A DNA stretch of 64,000 nt from Dechloromonas denitrificans (GCF_020510685.1 NZ_CP075185.1:3224001-3288000), one strand, 5' to 3'; shown: positions 43,034-54,709, numbered from the stretch's first letter. The notes: a model not told the origin generated them from the letters alone. A program made the numbers and translations.

Positions 43034-44887
43034 ATGAGCCCCGCCTTGCTTGAAACCATCAACAGCCCGGCCGATTTGCGCCGCCTGGATCGCAAGCAAT
43101 TGCCGCAACTAGCGACCGAACTGCGCGCCTTCCTGATCGAATCGGTTGCGCAGACCGGCGGCCACCTGTCGTCGAATCTCGGCACCGTTGAACTGACGGT
43201 TGCCCTGCACGCCGTTTTCAACACGCCGGACGACCGGCTGGTCTGGGATGTCGGCCATCAGTGCTACGCCCACAAGATACTGACCGGCCGCCGCGCCGGC
43301 ATGAGTACGCTACGCATGCACGGCGGCGTCTCCGGCTTCCCCAAGCGCGCGGAGAGCCCTTACGACACCTTCGGCGTCGGCCACTCCTCGACCTCGATCT
43401 CGGCCGCCCTCGGCATGGCCCTGGCCGCCAAGCACAAGGGCGAAGACCGCAAGGCCATAGCCATCATCGGCGACGGCGCGATGTCGGCCGGCATGGCCTT
43501 CGAAGCCCTGAACAACGCCGGCGTCGCCGATGCCGACATGCTGGTCATCCTCAACGACAACGAGATGTCGATCTCGCCGCCGGTCGGCGCACTGAACAAC
43601 ATCCTGACCCGTCTAATGTCCGGCAAGACCTACAACGCCGCCCGATCGGCCGGTCGCCACATGCTCGGCTTTGCCCCTCCCCTGCTCGAACTGGCGCGGC
43701 GCGCCGAGGAGCACGTCAAAGGCATGATCGCTCCAGGCACGCTGTTTGAAGAATTCGGTTTCCATTACTACGGCCCGATCGACGGCCACGACCTCGACGC
43801 CCTGATCCCGACACTGGAAAACCTGCGCAACCTGAAGGGCCCGAAGTTCCTCCACGTCATCACCAAGAAGGGCCAGGGCTACAAGCTGGCCGAAGCCGAC
43901 CCGATTCTTTACCACGGCGTCGCCAAATTCGCCCCTGACGAAGGCATCAAGGCCAGCAAAGGCCCCGGCAAACTGACCTACACCCAGGTTTTCGGCGACT
44001 GGCTGTGCGACATGGCCAAGGCCGACAGCCGCCTGGTCGGCATCACCCCGGCCATGCGGGAAGGCTCCGGCATGGTGCGTTTTGCCAACGAATACCCGAA
44101 ACGCTACTTCGATGTCGGCATCGCCGAACAGCATGCCGTCACCTTCGCCGCCGGACTCGCCTGCGAAGGCCTGAAGCCGGTCGTCGCGATCTACTCGACC
44201 TTCCTGCAGCGCGCCTACGACCAGTTGATCCACGACGTTGCCCTGCAGAATCTGCCGGTCATTTTCGCGGTCGATCGTGGCGGCCTGGTCGGGGCCGATG
44301 GTCCGACCCATCACGGTACCTTCGACCTATCCTTCGTCACCTGCATTCCGAACATGGTAGTCATGGCCCCGGCCGACGAGGCCGAATGCCGCCAGATGCT
44401 ATCGACGGCCTACGGTCACAATGGTCCAAGCCTGGTGCGCTATCCGCGGGGCGGTGGCAGCGGAAAAATTCCGGCGATGGATCTGACGCCACTGCCCGTT
44501 GGCAAGGGAGAAATCCGCCGTAACGGCCGGGACATCGCCCTGCTCGCCTTCGGCAGCCTGGTGTCGGCGGCACTGGCGGCCGGCGAGGAGCTGGACGCGA
44601 CGGTGGTCAACATGCGCTTCGTCAAACCGATCGATGCCGAGCTGATTGTTGAACTCGCCGGGAACCATTCGCTGCTCGTCAGCATCGAAGAAAATGCAGT
44701 GATCGGCGGCGCCGGCTCGGAAATCGAGCGCGTGCTTGCCGGGCACGGCCTCACCGTACCGTTGATCCGCCTCGGCCTGCCCGACCGTTTCATCGACCAC
44801 GGCGAACAAGGCCAGCTTCTCGCAGAAGTCGGCCTCGACAAGGACGGCATCGTGGGTGCCATACGCGCCCGAACCAACAGACAATAA
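43034..44887 (+). CDS. dxs: 1-deoxy-D-xylulose-5-phosphate synthase
   Basis: A 617-residue thiamine-diphosphate enzyme, first step of the MEP pathway, from pyruvate and glyceraldehyde 3-phosphate. [16 protein letters not shown] and [18 protein letters not shown] (the TPP motif) lie in the first half; [15 protein letters not shown] is the transketolase motif. The reading frame is intact and full length. It forms the core of the xseB-ispA-dxs operon and complements ispH at 28.3 kb. Confidence 0.97.
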   Translation: MSPALLETINSPADLRRLDRKQLPQLATELRAFLIESVAQTGGHLSSNLGTVELTVALHAVFNTPDDRLVWDVGHQCYAHKILTGRRAGMSTLRMHGGVSGFPKRAESPYDTFGVGHSSTSISAALGMALAAKHKGEDRKAIAIIGDGAMSAGMAFEALNNAGVADADMLVILNDNEMSISPPVGALNNILTRLMSGKTYNAARSAGRHMLGFAPPLLELARRAEEHVKGMIAPGTLFEEFGFHYYGPIDGHDLDALIPTLENLRNLKGPKFLHVITKKGQGYKLAEADPILYHGVAKFAPDEGIKASKGPGKLTYTQVFGDWLCDMAKADSRLVGITPAMREGSGMVRFANEYPKRYFDVGIAEQHAVTFAAGLACEGLKPVVAIYSTFLQRAYDQLIHDVALQNLPVIFAVDRGGLVGADGPTHHGTFDLSFVTCIPNMVVMAPADEAECRQMLSTAYGHNGPSLVRYPRGGGSGKIPAMDLTPLPVGKGEIRRNGRDIALLAFGSLVSAALAAGEELDATVVNMRFVKPIDAELIVELAGNHSLLVSIEENAVIGGAGSEIERVLAGHGLTVPLIRLGLPDRFIDHGEQGQLLAEVGLDKDGIVGAIRARTNRQ

Positions 44888-44900
44888 ACGAAAAACAGAC

Positions 44901-45710
44901 ATGAACAGCCCTACTCCAATCCCCGACGTTCAAAACTCCGTCGATACACGCCAGCTGGCCATCAACAAGGTCGGCATCAAGGCGATTCGCCACCCGATCA
45001 AGGTTCAGGACAAATCGACCGGCGTGCAGCACACCATCGCCGTTTTCAACATGTATGTCGGCCTGCCGCACAACTTCAAGGGCACGCACATGTCGCGCTT
45101 CGTGGAAATACTGAACAGCCACGAGCGTGAGATTTCCGTCGAGAACTTCCCGGTCATGCTGCGCGACATGGTGCTCAAGCTCGAAGCGGAAACCGGTCAC
45201 ATCGAGATGAACTTCCCGTATTTCATCAACAAGACCGCCCCGGTCTCCGGCGTACAGAGCCTGATGGATTACGACGTGACCTTCATCGGCGACATCTGCC
45301 ACGGCGAAATCGCCACCTCGGTCAAGGTCGTCGTACCGGTGACTAGCCTCTGCCCCTGCTCAAAGAAGATTTCCGAATACGGCGCCCACAACCAGCGCTC
45401 GCATGTCACCGTGACGGCACGGACCAATGATTTCGTCTGGATCGAGGAAATCGTCCAGCTGGTCGAACAGGAAGCCTCCTGCGAACTATTCGGTCTGCTC
45501 AAGCGCCCCGATGAGAAATACGTTACCGAGCGCGCCTACGACAACCCGAAATTCGTCGAAGACATGGTCCGCGACGTTGCCGCCCGCCTCAACGCCGAAG
45601 GCCGCATTGACGCATACGTTGTGGAGTCGGAGAACTTCGAGTCTATCCACAACCATTCGGCTTATGCCCTGATCGAGCGCGACAAGAAGAATCCCGCCGC
45701 ACACCCGTAA
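44901..45710 (+). CDS. folE2: GTP cyclohydrolase FolE2
   Basis: A 269-residue enzyme of the metal-flexible GTP cyclohydrolase IB class, making dihydroneopterin triphosphate for folate. The start [12 protein letters not shown] is used; [19 protein letters not shown] contains the active-site Cys and CSKKIS motif. In many bacteria folE2 is induced by zinc limitation through Zur; no Zur box is obvious here. It follows dxs after 13 bases and ends in a terminator shared with rplS. Confidence 0.93.
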   Translation: MNSPTPIPDVQNSVDTRQLAINKVGIKAIRHPIKVQDKSTGVQHTIAVFNMYVGLPHNFKGTHMSRFVEILNSHEREISVENFPVMLRDMVLKLEAETGHIEMNFPYFINKTAPVSGVQSLMDYDVTFIGDICHGEIATSVKVVVPVTSLCPCSKKISEYGAHNQRSHVTVTARTNDFVWIEEIVQLVEQEASCELFGLLKRPDEKYVTERAYDNPKFVEDMVRDVAARLNAEGRIDAYVVESENFESIHNHSAYALIERDKKNPAAHP

Positions 45711-45731
45711 TGCCAGGCAAAAGCCGGCAAT

Positions 45732-45758
45732 AAAAAAGGGCGCCGAGGCGCCCTTTCT
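45732..45758. terminator. bidirectional terminator between folE2 and rplS
   Basis: AAAGGGCGCC and GGCGCCCTTT form a long stem with a tight loop, flanked by A and T runs, between the two convergent genes. Confidence 0.85.
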
Positions 45759-45776
45759 TCAATCCCAAGAAATCGC

Positions 45777-46151
45777 TTAAACAGCAGCGACCGTCTTGCG
45801 AACCAGCTTTTCCTTGATCCGTGCGGACTTGCCCGAACGTTCGCGCAGGTAGTACAGCTTGGCGCGACGAACATCGCCACGACGCTTCACTTCGACGGAA
45901 GCAACCAGCGGGGAATAGGTCTGGAAAGTACGCTCGACACCTTCGCCGGAAGAAATCTTGCGGACGGTGAAAGCAGAGTTCAGACCGCGGTTACGCTTGG
46001 CGATGACGACGCCTTCGTAAGCCTGCAGACGCTCGCGATTGCCTTCCTTGACCTTGACCTGAACGACGATGGTGTCGCCCGGTGCGAAGTCGGGAAGGGT
46101 CTTGCCCAGACGGGCAATTTCTTCTTGTTCCAGTTGTTCAATCAGATTCAT
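45777..46151 (-). CDS. rplS: 50S ribosomal protein L19
   Basis: A 124-residue protein at the interface of the ribosomal subunits. [30 protein letters not shown] and [20 protein letters not shown] are clear L19 stretches. It is the last gene of the rpsP-rimM-trmD-rplS operon, 25 bases after trmD. Confidence 0.97.
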   Translation of the reverse strand: MNLIEQLEQEEIARLGKTLPDFAPGDTIVVQVKVKEGNRERLQAYEGVVIAKRNRGLNSAFTVRKISSGEGVERTFQTYSPLVASVEVKRRGDVRRAKLYYLRERSGKSARIKEKLVRKTVAAV

Positions 46152-46176
46152 GTGAGATCCTTAAATTTATAAAAAC

Positions 46177-46941
46177 TTACTCACCGCATTGCTCCTCTCC
46201 GACGATTTCCGTGAGGAGTTGCGTTTCTTCCGCGTTCAACACGCGGTGCGCCAGTAAATCCGGCCGGCGCTTCCGGGTCCGAGCCAGCGCCTGTTTCAGC
46301 CGCCAGCGTCGAATTCTTTTGTGGTCGCCGGACATCAACGCCGCCGGCACCGCCACGCCCTCGTAAATCTCGGGCCGCGTATAGTGCGGGCAATCCAGCA
46401 GACCACCGACAAACGAATCTTCCACCGCCGAAGCGGCATCGCCCAATACGCCCGGCAACTGGCGGACGACGGCATCAATCAGGGCCATCGCCGGCAACTC
46501 GCCGCCAGACAGGACAAAATCTCCGATCGATATCTCTTCATCGACACAGCGCTCGATCAAACGCTCGTCAATTCCTTCATAACGACCGCAAAGCAGAATC
46601 AAACCCTCCTCGCCGGTCGCCAACTGCATCACCCGCTGATGGGTGAGCGGCGCGCCCTGCGGCGAAAGGTAGATGACCCGGCTCTTCGCCAAGCCTACCT
46701 CGCGCTGCTCCGCCTTGGCTGCAGCTATCGCCCGCTCCAGCGGCCCTGGCTGCATCAGCATGCCCGGCCCGCCGCCAAAGGGACGATCATCCACCCGCCG
46801 CCAGGCATTCTCGGCGAAATCGCGTGGATTCCAGCCTTGCCAGACCCAGCGCTGTTCTTCTAGCGCCCGGCGGGTAATACCGCTCTCTGTTACAGCAACG
46901 AACATCTCCGGGAAGATGGTAATGCAGTCAAACCGGATCAC
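46177..46941 (-). CDS. trmD: tRNA (guanine-N1)-methyltransferase TrmD
   Basis: A 254-residue SPOUT methyltransferase making m1G37 in tRNAs read by CCN, CUN and CGG codons. [11 protein letters not shown] opens it; the knot region shows [30 protein letters not shown] and [13 protein letters not shown] use the GTG at 46941, overlapping the rimM stop as GTGA; an ATG 15 bases further upstream would add 5 residues. Confidence 0.95.
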   Translation of the reverse strand: MIRFDCITIFPEMFVAVTESGITRRALEEQRWVWQGWNPRDFAENAWRRVDDRPFGGGPGMLMQPGPLERAIAAAKAEQREVGLAKSRVIYLSPQGAPLTHQRVMQLATGEEGLILLCGRYEGIDERLIERCVDEEISIGDFVLSGGELPAMALIDAVVRQLPGVLGDAASAVEDSFVGGLLDCPHYTRPEIYEGVAVPAALMSGDHKRIRRWRLKQALARTRKRRPDLLAHRVLNAEETQLLTEIVGEEQCGE

Positions 46942-47450
46942 CAGTCGCTGCCCCACTCCACCCGAATAAGCCCTGCCTTCTTGTCTACCGTCAGCACCAC
47001 CGCCGAAACAAAAGGCAACAGGCGTTCGGTTTCATCATCCGCCACAACGCGCAAAACGGAGTTCGCACCGGTTTCGACCAGGCTGGCCACCTTGCCCAGT
47101 CGCTCGTCGGCGGTGTTGATGACATCCAGGCCGATCAGATCGCCCCAGTAATACTCATCGTCCTTTGTGGACGGCAACGAATTGCGCGGCGCACCAACGA
47201 GTATCCCTTTCATGGCTTCCGCAGCCGTCCGATCGGGCACCCCGTCCAGCAATACAACCACGCCACCGCTATGCGCTTTCAAGGCTTTCAGCCCGCACTC
47301 GCGCCACGGCTCGCCTTCCCTGCAAATCCACCAGACGGGCATCTCGGCCCAGGCCAGCGGATCGTCGCCAAAGGTTTGCAGCCTGAGCCAGCCCTGAATC
47401 CCGTAAGGATCGAGCAGTCGACCCAGAACAACGATATCGTTACTGGCCAA
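46938..47450 (-). CDS. rimM: ribosome maturation factor RimM
   Basis: A 170-residue assembly factor of the 30S subunit that helps mature the 16S 3' domain. [20 protein letters not shown] and the PRC-barrel segment [11 protein letters not shown] are diagnostic. The start is TTG at 47450, 12 bases after the rpsP stop; no better start is available. Confidence 0.93.
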   Translation of the reverse strand: MASNDIVVLGRLLDPYGIQGWLRLQTFGDDPLAWAEMPVWWICREGEPWRECGLKALKAHSGGVVVLLDGVPDRTAAEAMKGILVGAPRNSLPSTKDDEYYWGDLIGLDVINTADERLGKVASLVETGANSVLRVVADDETERLLPFVSAVVLTVDKKAGLIRVEWGSDW

Positions 47451-47462
47451 AGCCGGAACTAC

Positions 47463-47717
47463 TTAAGCGACCTGCTGGGCAGCGTGTTGCTTGACCAGGC
47501 GAGCGACGGTCGGGGACAGCTGGGCGCCATTCTGCTGCCAGTAGGTCAGACGATCCACGGAAATACGCAGGCTTTCAGCGTTACCGGAAGCAACCGGATT
47601 GTAGAAGCCGATACGCTCAACGAAACGACCATCACGACGATTACGGGAATCGGCAACAACCATGTTGTAGAAAGGGCGCTTCTTGGCGCCGCCACGGGCA
47701 AGACGGATAACAACCAT
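47463..47717 (-). CDS. rpsP: 30S ribosomal protein S16
   Basis: An 84-residue ribosomal protein: [20 protein letters not shown] and [19 protein letters not shown] are diagnostic. It is the first gene of the rpsP-rimM-trmD-rplS operon, behind a strong promoter. Confidence 0.97.
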   Translation of the reverse strand: MVVIRLARGGAKKRPFYNMVVADSRNRRDGRFVERIGFYNPVASGNAESLRISVDRLTYWQQNGAQLSPTVARLVKQHAAQQVA

Positions 47718-47752
47718 CGTTATACTTTCGTTAGCTGGAAAAAAGACCCGGA

Positions 47753-47780
47753 ATTATAGCGCTTTACCAAGGAAAAACAA
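47753..47780 (-). promoter_or_regulatory. rpsP operon promoter
   Basis: On the minus strand TTGTTT, a 16-base spacer and a perfect TATAAT, about 36 bases before the rpsP ATG. Confidence 0.7.
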
Positions 47781-47889
47781 GACCACTATCGGGAAGATGC
47801 CGAATCCATGTCGGCCAAAAAAACCCGCATATTTGCCGAATGCGCCGCGCTGTGGCGAATATGTAAATTTTTGTTATCCTGACCGGGAA

Positions 47890-49404
47890 ATGAGTCCCCC
47901 GCCGAGCCGCCCCCCATTACCCGCTACCGAACCCAACATCAAGAGCATTCTTGAATGGCTGGCTTTGGCGCATGGGCGTGTCGGCGCCGAAGATGCCGAG
48001 CAGCTCTACCGTCAGTTGCTGCTGTTGCGACAAGCAGCGATTCCGAGCCCCCAACGCATCAAGCTTCTCGATTTGCTGTACGGTCACGCCGAGCGGATCG
48101 TCAATGCCGAGTTGCCCAAACTCCACCAGGTATCGCTACCGGTGTCCCGCAAACTTCGCCAGCGCGTCAAGTTGATGCTCGAACTGCTGGCCATCCTGAC
48201 TCAGGATTATTTCAACACGCTCGCCGTCCTCTTCGACCCGGAAGGTTCGCAGACACTTCGCACGCCGCACATTTCGCTGCTCCGCGCCATGCATGCCATC
48301 GCCTGGCAGATCAGGATTTACCACCTGATTGCCGCACCGACCGGCATCGGCCTCTGGCAGCAATTGCACGCTGCCCTCCGCAACGCCCGTCGCCTCGGTC
48401 TCGACAACTTCCCGGGAGCGCACGGAGAAGCCAGTATCCAGCGCTCCTACACCAACATACTGCTGGCGGCGATTGCCCAGCCGGCGTCCTTTTCATCGGC
48501 CGAACTCGAGTTCATCAGCGACTATATCGACCTTAGCCCGCTCTCCCTGGAATTGCTTGACGCCCCGCCACCAGGCAGCACCGGGATATTCTGGATCGAC
48601 CTCGACAAGGACTTCCCGGCGCACGCCCTGATTCGTCGAATGCCCGGCGCCGATAGCCAGATCCTCTACTTTTCGCCTGACGCGATGGCCGAGAAGGCGA
48701 TCCTCCACCATTCCGAACTCGCCAGAGGCATCCCGGCCTCGGCACTGGGCTTGCCGCCTTTTGCCGACACCCATGCCGGCCAAGGCGTTTTGCAGCGCCT
48801 TGCGACCCTTTGGGGACAACCAGCCAAGCGCAAATTCCCCCGGCGACGGCAGTCCTATCGCGCCAGCCTCTGCCTTGGATTCGACAAGCTCTGGCAGCTG
48901 ATCAAAACCCCCGAGGCAGATGTCGATATCAGCGAATGGATGGTAACCAACGAAAGCCCCGATGGTTATGCGCTGATGCATATGTCCGGCACCACGGAAG
49001 ACCTGCGGATCGGCGACATTGTCGCGCTCCAGCCCCTCGGCGAGCGGGCCGAGGCGCCGTCGGAGTGGCACATCTGCATCATCCGCTGGGCCATCTCGGA
49101 AAACCCGGAACACGTCGAACTTGGCCTGCAATTGCTGGCCACCAACGCGATCGCCGCCGAAATTACCCAGCCCTCCGACTTTACCGCAGGCAGTGTCGCC
49201 GCCCTGATCCTTCCGCAAATACCGCCGCTCCGCCTGGCCGAATCGCTCGTCGTCCCGATCGGTATCCTGAAGGAAAACACCGGCCGCATTGTCGTGCTGG
49301 TGGAAAAGGACAATTTGGAAATCCGCGAGGTCCACGCCACAAGCCTGGACGAGCAAACAAGCCTCATTGAGGTATTCAGCGTGCAGCCTGACGACTCAGC
49401 TTAG
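47890..49404 (+). CDS. protein of unknown function with a PilZ-like c-di-GMP signature
   Basis: A 504-residue cytoplasmic-looking protein. Most of the N-terminal 300 residues are helical (LLLLRQAAIPSPQRIKLLDL). Near residue 320 stands RQSYR (RxxxR, Arg320-Arg324) and 30 residues on, at 354-359, NESPDG (NxSxxG). That pair is the classic cyclic-di-GMP binding signature of PilZ domains, and the beta-rich sequence around it fits. I do not recognise the large N-terminal region. It is convergent with yihY (29-base overlap) and divergent from rpsP. Confidence 0.6.
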   Translation: MSPPPSRPPLPATEPNIKSILEWLALAHGRVGAEDAEQLYRQLLLLRQAAIPSPQRIKLLDLLYGHAERIVNAELPKLHQVSLPVSRKLRQRVKLMLELLAILTQDYFNTLAVLFDPEGSQTLRTPHISLLRAMHAIAWQIRIYHLIAAPTGIGLWQQLHAALRNARRLGLDNFPGAHGEASIQRSYTNILLAAIAQPASFSSAELEFISDYIDLSPLSLELLDAPPPGSTGIFWIDLDKDFPAHALIRRMPGADSQILYFSPDAMAEKAILHHSELARGIPASALGLPPFADTHAGQGVLQRLATLWGQPAKRKFPRRRQSYRASLCLGFDKLWQLIKTPEADVDISEWMVTNESPDGYALMHMSGTTEDLRIGDIVALQPLGERAEAPSEWHICIIRWAISENPEHVELGLQLLATNAIAAEITQPSDFTAGSVAALILPQIPPLRLAESLVVPIGILKENTGRIVVLVEKDNLEIREVHATSLDEQTSLIEVFSVQPDDSA

Positions 49405-50209
49405 CAACCATCAACCCGCCAAACAGGACAATCGCCCAAGACAGGTGCAGCCAGATCAGAAACACCGGGAATGCGGCAAACGCGCCATAGATGCTTTTGA
49501 GCATCGCCGAACTGACCAGATAAAGCTCGAATATTTTCTGCATGGCTGAAAACGCCAGGGCTGCAAAAATACCACCGAGTACCGCCGCACGGCGCGACAC
49601 CATGGCATTCGGCACGGAATAATAAAGAAACGAAAAAAACAGGCCTAACAGAATCAGCGAGACGGCTTTCAGCAACAAGCGCCTAAGCCAGACCGATTCG
49701 TCAAACAAGCCCAGCGAAGCACTGACGGCAAACGACATGGCGGCAGCCACCGCCCCGAGAACAAAAGGCCACACCGCCATGGCAAAAGCGTAGAGACGAA
49801 GACGGGCCAGCAGCGGCCGCGGTTTCACCCGCCACAGGTGGTTGAAGGCACGCTCGATGGTGTTCATCAACAGGAATGCCGTCACGCTCAGGACACCAAC
49901 CCCGGCCAAGGTCAATTGCTGCGCCTTGTGGGAAAACCGCCCGATGCTCCCGGCGATCGCCCCGGCCGCCCCGGCCGGCAAGAGAGCCTCGCGGACCAGC
50001 AGGTCAAGACGGACGATCAGAAGATTCAGATAGGGCACCGCATCGGCCACCGAAAGCACCACCGTGACCAGCGGAACGAGGGCCATCAGCGTCGTGAACG
50101 CCAGCGCCGAACTGGTCTGCATCATGTTCTCGCTGCGAAAACGCCGGAAGACACCGTCTTCTCGAACGTCTCTGCTGGCGTTGCGGCGGTGTCGGGAGTG
50201 CATTCGCAT
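49376..50209 (-). CDS. YihY/BrkB family membrane protein
   Basis: A 277-residue inner-membrane protein with about six segments. SALAFTTLMALVPLVTVVLS near the N-terminus and FPVFLIWLHLSWAIVLFGG near the C-terminus match the YihY/BrkB family, often wrongly named RNase BN. Function is not established. The 3' end overlaps the PilZ-signature gene by 29 bases. The ATG at 50203 is an alternative start. Confidence 0.88.
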   Translation of the reverse strand: MRMHSRHRRNASRDVREDGVFRRFRSENMMQTSSALAFTTLMALVPLVTVVLSVADAVPYLNLLIVRLDLLVREALLPAGAAGAIAGSIGRFSHKAQQLTLAGVGVLSVTAFLLMNTIERAFNHLWRVKPRPLLARLRLYAFAMAVWPFVLGAVAAAMSFAVSASLGLFDESVWLRRLLLKAVSLILLGLFFSFLYYSVPNAMVSRRAAVLGGIFAALAFSAMQKIFELYLVSSAMLKSIYGAFAAFPVFLIWLHLSWAIVLFGGLMVAKLSRQAAR

Positions 50210-50216
50210 GGGGCCG

Positions 50217-50222
50217 TATAAT
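50217..50222 (+). promoter_or_regulatory. -10 box upstream of the WrbA-like gene
   Basis: A perfect TATAAT only 8 bases before the ATG at 50231. Transcription would start at or next to the start codon, which suggests a leaderless mRNA. The -35 position is poor. Confidence 0.5.
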
Positions 50223-50230
50223 AGCCGACC

Positions 50231-50827
50231 ATGTCAGACATCCTCATCCTCTATTACAGCCATCGCGGCTCGGTGCGTTCGATTGCCGAACGCATTGCCC
50301 GCGGCATCGAATCGGTGCCCGGCATGCAGGCCCGCTTGCGTACCGTACCCAAGGTTTCCACCGTCTGCGAAGCCAGTGAGGCCCCGGTACCCGACAGCGG
50401 CGCCCCCTATGTCGAAGCCGCCGATCTTGAAGAATGTGCCGGCCTGGCGCTGGGCAGCCCGGTTCGCTTTGGCAACATGGCGGCACCGATGAAATATTTC
50501 TGGGACGGCACCATCGCCGCATGGCAGAACGGCACACTGGCCGGCAAACCAGCCTGCGTCTTTACCTCCAGTTCGAGCCAGCACGGCGGCAATGAATCGA
50601 CCCTGCTCTCGATGATGCTGCCACTACTACATCACGGCATGCTGGTTACCGGCCTGCCCTTCACCGAACCGGATCTCGGCGGAACAACAACGGGCGGCAC
50701 CCCCTACGGTCCGAGCCACGTCTCCGGCGCCGATGGCAACCCGCTACTTTCCGACGCCGAAAGCCGGCTCGCCTTTAGCCAGGGCAAACGCCTGGCCATT
50801 CTTGTCCAAAAACTGAGTCGACCGTGA
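50231..50827 (+). CDS. NAD(P)H:quinone oxidoreductase, WrbA-like flavoprotein
   Basis: A 198-residue flavodoxin-fold protein. The FMN-binding loop is ILYYSHRGSVRSIAERI; GSPVRFGNMAAPMKYFWDGT and FTSSSSQHGGNESTL are typical of the WrbA type that reduces quinones by two electrons. No Shine-Dalgarno sequence is visible and a -10 box sits immediately upstream. The stop overlaps the GTG of the DUF2069 gene by 4 bases. Confidence 0.88.
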   Translation: MSDILILYYSHRGSVRSIAERIARGIESVPGMQARLRTVPKVSTVCEASEAPVPDSGAPYVEAADLEECAGLALGSPVRFGNMAAPMKYFWDGTIAAWQNGTLAGKPACVFTSSSSQHGGNESTLLSMMLPLLHHGMLVTGLPFTEPDLGGTTTGGTPYGPSHVSGADGNPLLSDAESRLAFSQGKRLAILVQKLSRP

Positions 50828-51192
50828 CTGCTACCCGCTATCAACTTATCACCAGCAGCAGCCTGATCGCGCTGATTTTCCTTTGCCTGGCCTGGGAAGG
50901 CTGGCTGGCACCGTTGCGCCCCGGTGGCTCATGGCTGATTCTGAAAGCCGCCTTTTTGCTGCTGCCACTCTTCGGTGTCCTGCGCGGCAAGCGTTACACC
51001 TACAAATGGTTGTCGCTGTTCATCCAGTTTTACCTGCTCGAAGGCCTGACCCGCGCCACCAGTGATGCCGGTCTGTCGCAACTACTGGCCATTGGCGAAA
51101 CGGCTTTGGCCGGGGTCGTCTTCTTCTCGGCAATCCTCTACATCCGGGCAACCCGCCTCGCCCCTGAAAAAAAGGCCGCCCAGCAGAACTGA
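50824..51192 (+). CDS. DUF2069 family membrane protein
   Basis: A 122-residue protein with four predicted membrane helices (SLIALIFLCLAWEGWLAP, then two central and one near 95-112). As I recall it fits the DUF2069 group found next to wrbA-like genes; function is unknown. The GTG start is coupled to the stop of the WrbA-like gene. Its 3' end carries the 5' arm of the leuA terminator. Confidence 0.78.
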   Translation: MTATRYQLITSSSLIALIFLCLAWEGWLAPLRPGGSWLILKAAFLLLPLFGVLRGKRYTYKWLSLFIQFYLLEGLTRATSDAGLSQLLAIGETALAGVVFFSAILYIRATRLAPEKKAAQQN

Positions 51193-51202
51193 AGCGGCCT
51201 TT
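51165..51202 (-). terminator. terminator of the leuA gene
   Basis: GCGGCC pairs with GGCCGC around a 14-base loop, extended by AAA/TTT; the minus strand continues with TTTTTTTCAG. It overlaps the last codons of the DUF2069 gene on the other strand. Confidence 0.72.
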
Positions 51203-51218
51203 CGCTGAGCGCGGACGA

Positions 51219-52760
51219 TCAGATATCGCCCTGCGCCCGCACCTTGTCCAGCGTTGAATGCAGCTTGTTCAGCGCATTGAGATAGGAGCGCGCCGAGGCA
51301 ATCACGATGTCCGTATCGGCGCCGTTACCATTGACGATACGGCCACCCTTACTCAGACGCGTCGTCACCTCACCCTGGGCATCGGTGCCGGTGGTAATGG
51401 CATTGACCGAGTAGAGCAACAGCTCCGCCCCGCTCCCGGCAATCCGCTCGATCGCCTTGAAGGTCGCGTCGACCGGGCCGCCGCCATCGGCCTCGCCCTG
51501 CTGCTCGACGCCGCCGACATTGATGGTCACCTTGGCATGCGGCATCTCGCCGGTTTCCGAACAAACATGCGAATAGACCAGCTTGTAATGCTCATGCTCG
51601 GGCGTGACCAATTCGTCGGAGACCAGCGCCTGCAGGTCCTCATCGAAAATCTCATGCTTGCGATCCGCTAGCTCCTTGAAACGGGTGAAAGCCGAGTTCA
51701 GGGCCTCATCGCTTTCCAGTTCGATACCGAGTTCCTGCAAGCGCGACTTGAAAGCGTTGCGGCCGGAATGTTTGCCAAGCACCAACTTGTTCTGCGACCA
51801 ACCCACATCCTGCGCCCGCATGATCTCGTAAGTTTCGCGATGCTTCAGCACGCCATCCTGGTGGATACCGGATTCATGGGCGAAGGCATTGGCGCCGACC
51901 ACGGCCTTGTTGGGCTGGACCGGATAGCCGGTAATCTGCGACACCAGCTTGGAGGCCGGCACGATCTGCGTGGTATCGATCCGGGTTTCCACCGGGAACA
52001 CATCGCTCCGCGTCCGCACCGCCATCACCACTTCTTCCAGCGAAGCATTGCCCGCCCGCTCGCCCAGGCCGTTGATCGTGCATTCAACCTGCCGCGCGCC
52101 AGCCAGCACAGCGGCCAGCGAATTGGCGACGGCCAGGCCAAGATCGTTGTGACAATGCACCGACCAGATCACCTTGTCGGAATTCGGCACCCGTTCGATC
52201 AATTGCCGGATGGTTTCGGCGTATTGCGATGGAATGTTGTAGCCGACCGTATCCGGCACGTTGATCGTCGTTGCGCCCGCCTTGATCACTTCGTCGCAAA
52301 TGCGGACGAGGAAATCGATTTCCGAACGCCCGGCATCTTCTGCCGAAAACTCGACATCATCGGTATATTCACGCGCCCAGCCGATCGACTTGACGGCCTG
52401 CTCGACCACTTGATCGGGCGACATGCGCAGCTTCTTCTCCATGTGAATCGGCGAAGTGGCGATGAAGGTATGGATGCGCCCCGATTTGGCCGGCTTGATC
52501 GCATCGCCCGAACGCCGGATGTCGTTTTCGTTGGCCCGAGCCAACGAGCAGATGGTCGAATCCTTGATGATCTGGGCGATCGAATGGATCGAATCGAAAT
52601 CGCCGGGCGAAGCCGCCGCAAAACCCGCTTCGATGACATCGACCCGCATCTTTTCGAGCTGCCGGGCAACGCGAAGCTTTTCTTCCTTGGTCATCGATGC
52701 GCCCGGGCTTTGCTCGCCGTCGCGCAGGGTGGTGTCAAAAATAACCAAATGTTGTTTCAT
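51219..52760 (-). CDS. leuA: 2-isopropylmalate synthase
   Basis: A 513-residue enzyme, first committed step of leucine synthesis, from acetyl-CoA and 2-oxoisovalerate. The catalytic domain opens [31 protein letters not shown] [15 protein letters not shown] holds the metal ligands. A C-terminal leucine-binding regulatory domain starts about residue 395. It is 15 bases after pssA. Confidence 0.96.
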   Translation of the reverse strand: MKQHLVIFDTTLRDGEQSPGASMTKEEKLRVARQLEKMRVDVIEAGFAAASPGDFDSIHSIAQIIKDSTICSLARANENDIRRSGDAIKPAKSGRIHTFIATSPIHMEKKLRMSPDQVVEQAVKSIGWAREYTDDVEFSAEDAGRSEIDFLVRICDEVIKAGATTINVPDTVGYNIPSQYAETIRQLIERVPNSDKVIWSVHCHNDLGLAVANSLAAVLAGARQVECTINGLGERAGNASLEEVVMAVRTRSDVFPVETRIDTTQIVPASKLVSQITGYPVQPNKAVVGANAFAHESGIHQDGVLKHRETYEIMRAQDVGWSQNKLVLGKHSGRNAFKSRLQELGIELESDEALNSAFTRFKELADRKHEIFDEDLQALVSDELVTPEHEHYKLVYSHVCSETGEMPHAKVTINVGGVEQQGEADGGGPVDATFKAIERIAGSGAELLLYSVNAITTGTDAQGEVTTRLSKGGRIVNGNGADTDIVIASARSYLNALNKLHSTLDKVRAQGDI

Positions 52761-52775
52761 GCTCTACTCCCGGAA

Positions 52776-53528
52776 TTACAGGGCCTTGCGTTTGAACAGA
52801 CCGACGGCAGCCAGCACGTAGCCAGACAGGCCGTAAAGGACAAAGAACCCGAACAGGGCGATTTCCGGACTATAGGCCACCAGCGCAAAACCCAGGGCGA
52901 TGGCGGCAATCACGAAGAAGGGCACGCTTTTCTTCAGATTGACGTCCTTGAAACTGTAATAGCGAATATTGGACACCATGGTGACGCCGGCCAGAATGGT
53001 CAGCACACAGGCCAACACCCGGACATCGCTGCCGGCCACACCGGAAACGATCATCACCCAGACCAGCCCGGCAACCAGGGCCGCGGCAGCTGGCGAAGGC
53101 AAGCCCTGGAAGTAACGCTTGTCCATCACTTCCAGCGTCGTATTGAAACGCGCCAAGCGCAAGGCTGCGCCGGCACAGTAGATAAAGGCAGCAATCCAGC
53201 CGAGTCGCCCCATGTCCTGCAGCGCCCACTCGTACATCACCAGCGCTGGAGCGGCGCCGAAGCTCACCATGTCCGACAACGAATCGTATTCGGCACCAAA
53301 GGCCGACTGGGTATGCGTCAGACGGGCCACCCTGCCGTCCAGTCCATCGAGCACCATGGCGATAAAGATCGCCATCGCCGCCCGCTCGAAATCGCCTTGC
53401 ATCGCCTGGACGATGGCGAAAAATCCGGCAAACAGTGCCGCCGTGGTAAACAGGTTGGGCAGCACGTAAATACCGCGCCGCTTGAGTTCGGGATTGAACA
53501 GGGTCTTACGGGGCTTTAGTTCGGTCAT
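52776..53528 (-). CDS. pssA: CDP-diacylglycerol-serine O-phosphatidyltransferase
   Basis: A 250-residue inner-membrane enzyme making phosphatidylserine, the precursor of phosphatidylethanolamine. The CDP-alcohol phosphotransferase signature DG-x2-AR-x8-G-x3-D-x3-D is present (DGLDGRVARLTHTQ then FGAEYDSLSD). About six membrane helices follow. The start MTELKPRKTLFNPE is used rather than an in-frame Met 20 codons upstream. It lies between ilvC and leuA, an order common in Betaproteobacteria. Confidence 0.93.
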   Translation of the reverse strand: MTELKPRKTLFNPELKRRGIYVLPNLFTTAALFAGFFAIVQAMQGDFERAAMAIFIAMVLDGLDGRVARLTHTQSAFGAEYDSLSDMVSFGAAPALVMYEWALQDMGRLGWIAAFIYCAGAALRLARFNTTLEVMDKRYFQGLPSPAAAALVAGLVWVMIVSGVAGSDVRVLACVLTILAGVTMVSNIRYYSFKDVNLKKSVPFFVIAAIALGFALVAYSPEIALFGFFVLYGLSGYVLAAVGLFKRKAL

Positions 53529-53589
53529 TGCAATCGGGATTCCGGCAAGAAGACGAAGGGTACATCCGACGTCATCAACAATCCTCAAA

Positions 53590-53621
53590 TGAAAAGGGCG
53601 GTGCAGCTAGCCACACCGCCC
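53590..53621 (-). terminator. terminator between ilvC and pssA
   Basis: GGGCGGTG pairs with CACCGCCC (one A bulge in the loop region) and the minus strand continues with CTTTTC. It may end or reduce the ilvBHC transcript. Confidence 0.68.
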
Positions 53622-53671
53622 AAAGCCAAGGTAGCGCAAGCGATTCGCGCTACCATGCCGGCATAGAACAA

Positions 53672-54709
<1,038 letters not shown>

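Noticed and set aside
51768..53519. A 583-codon plus-strand frame opposite leuA and pssA
   Set aside because: Both minus-strand genes have clear family motifs; the plus-strand translation is His/Arg-rich noise.
53590..53621. An attenuator for pssA-leuA
   Set aside because: The hairpin directly follows ilvC, so a simple terminator explains it.
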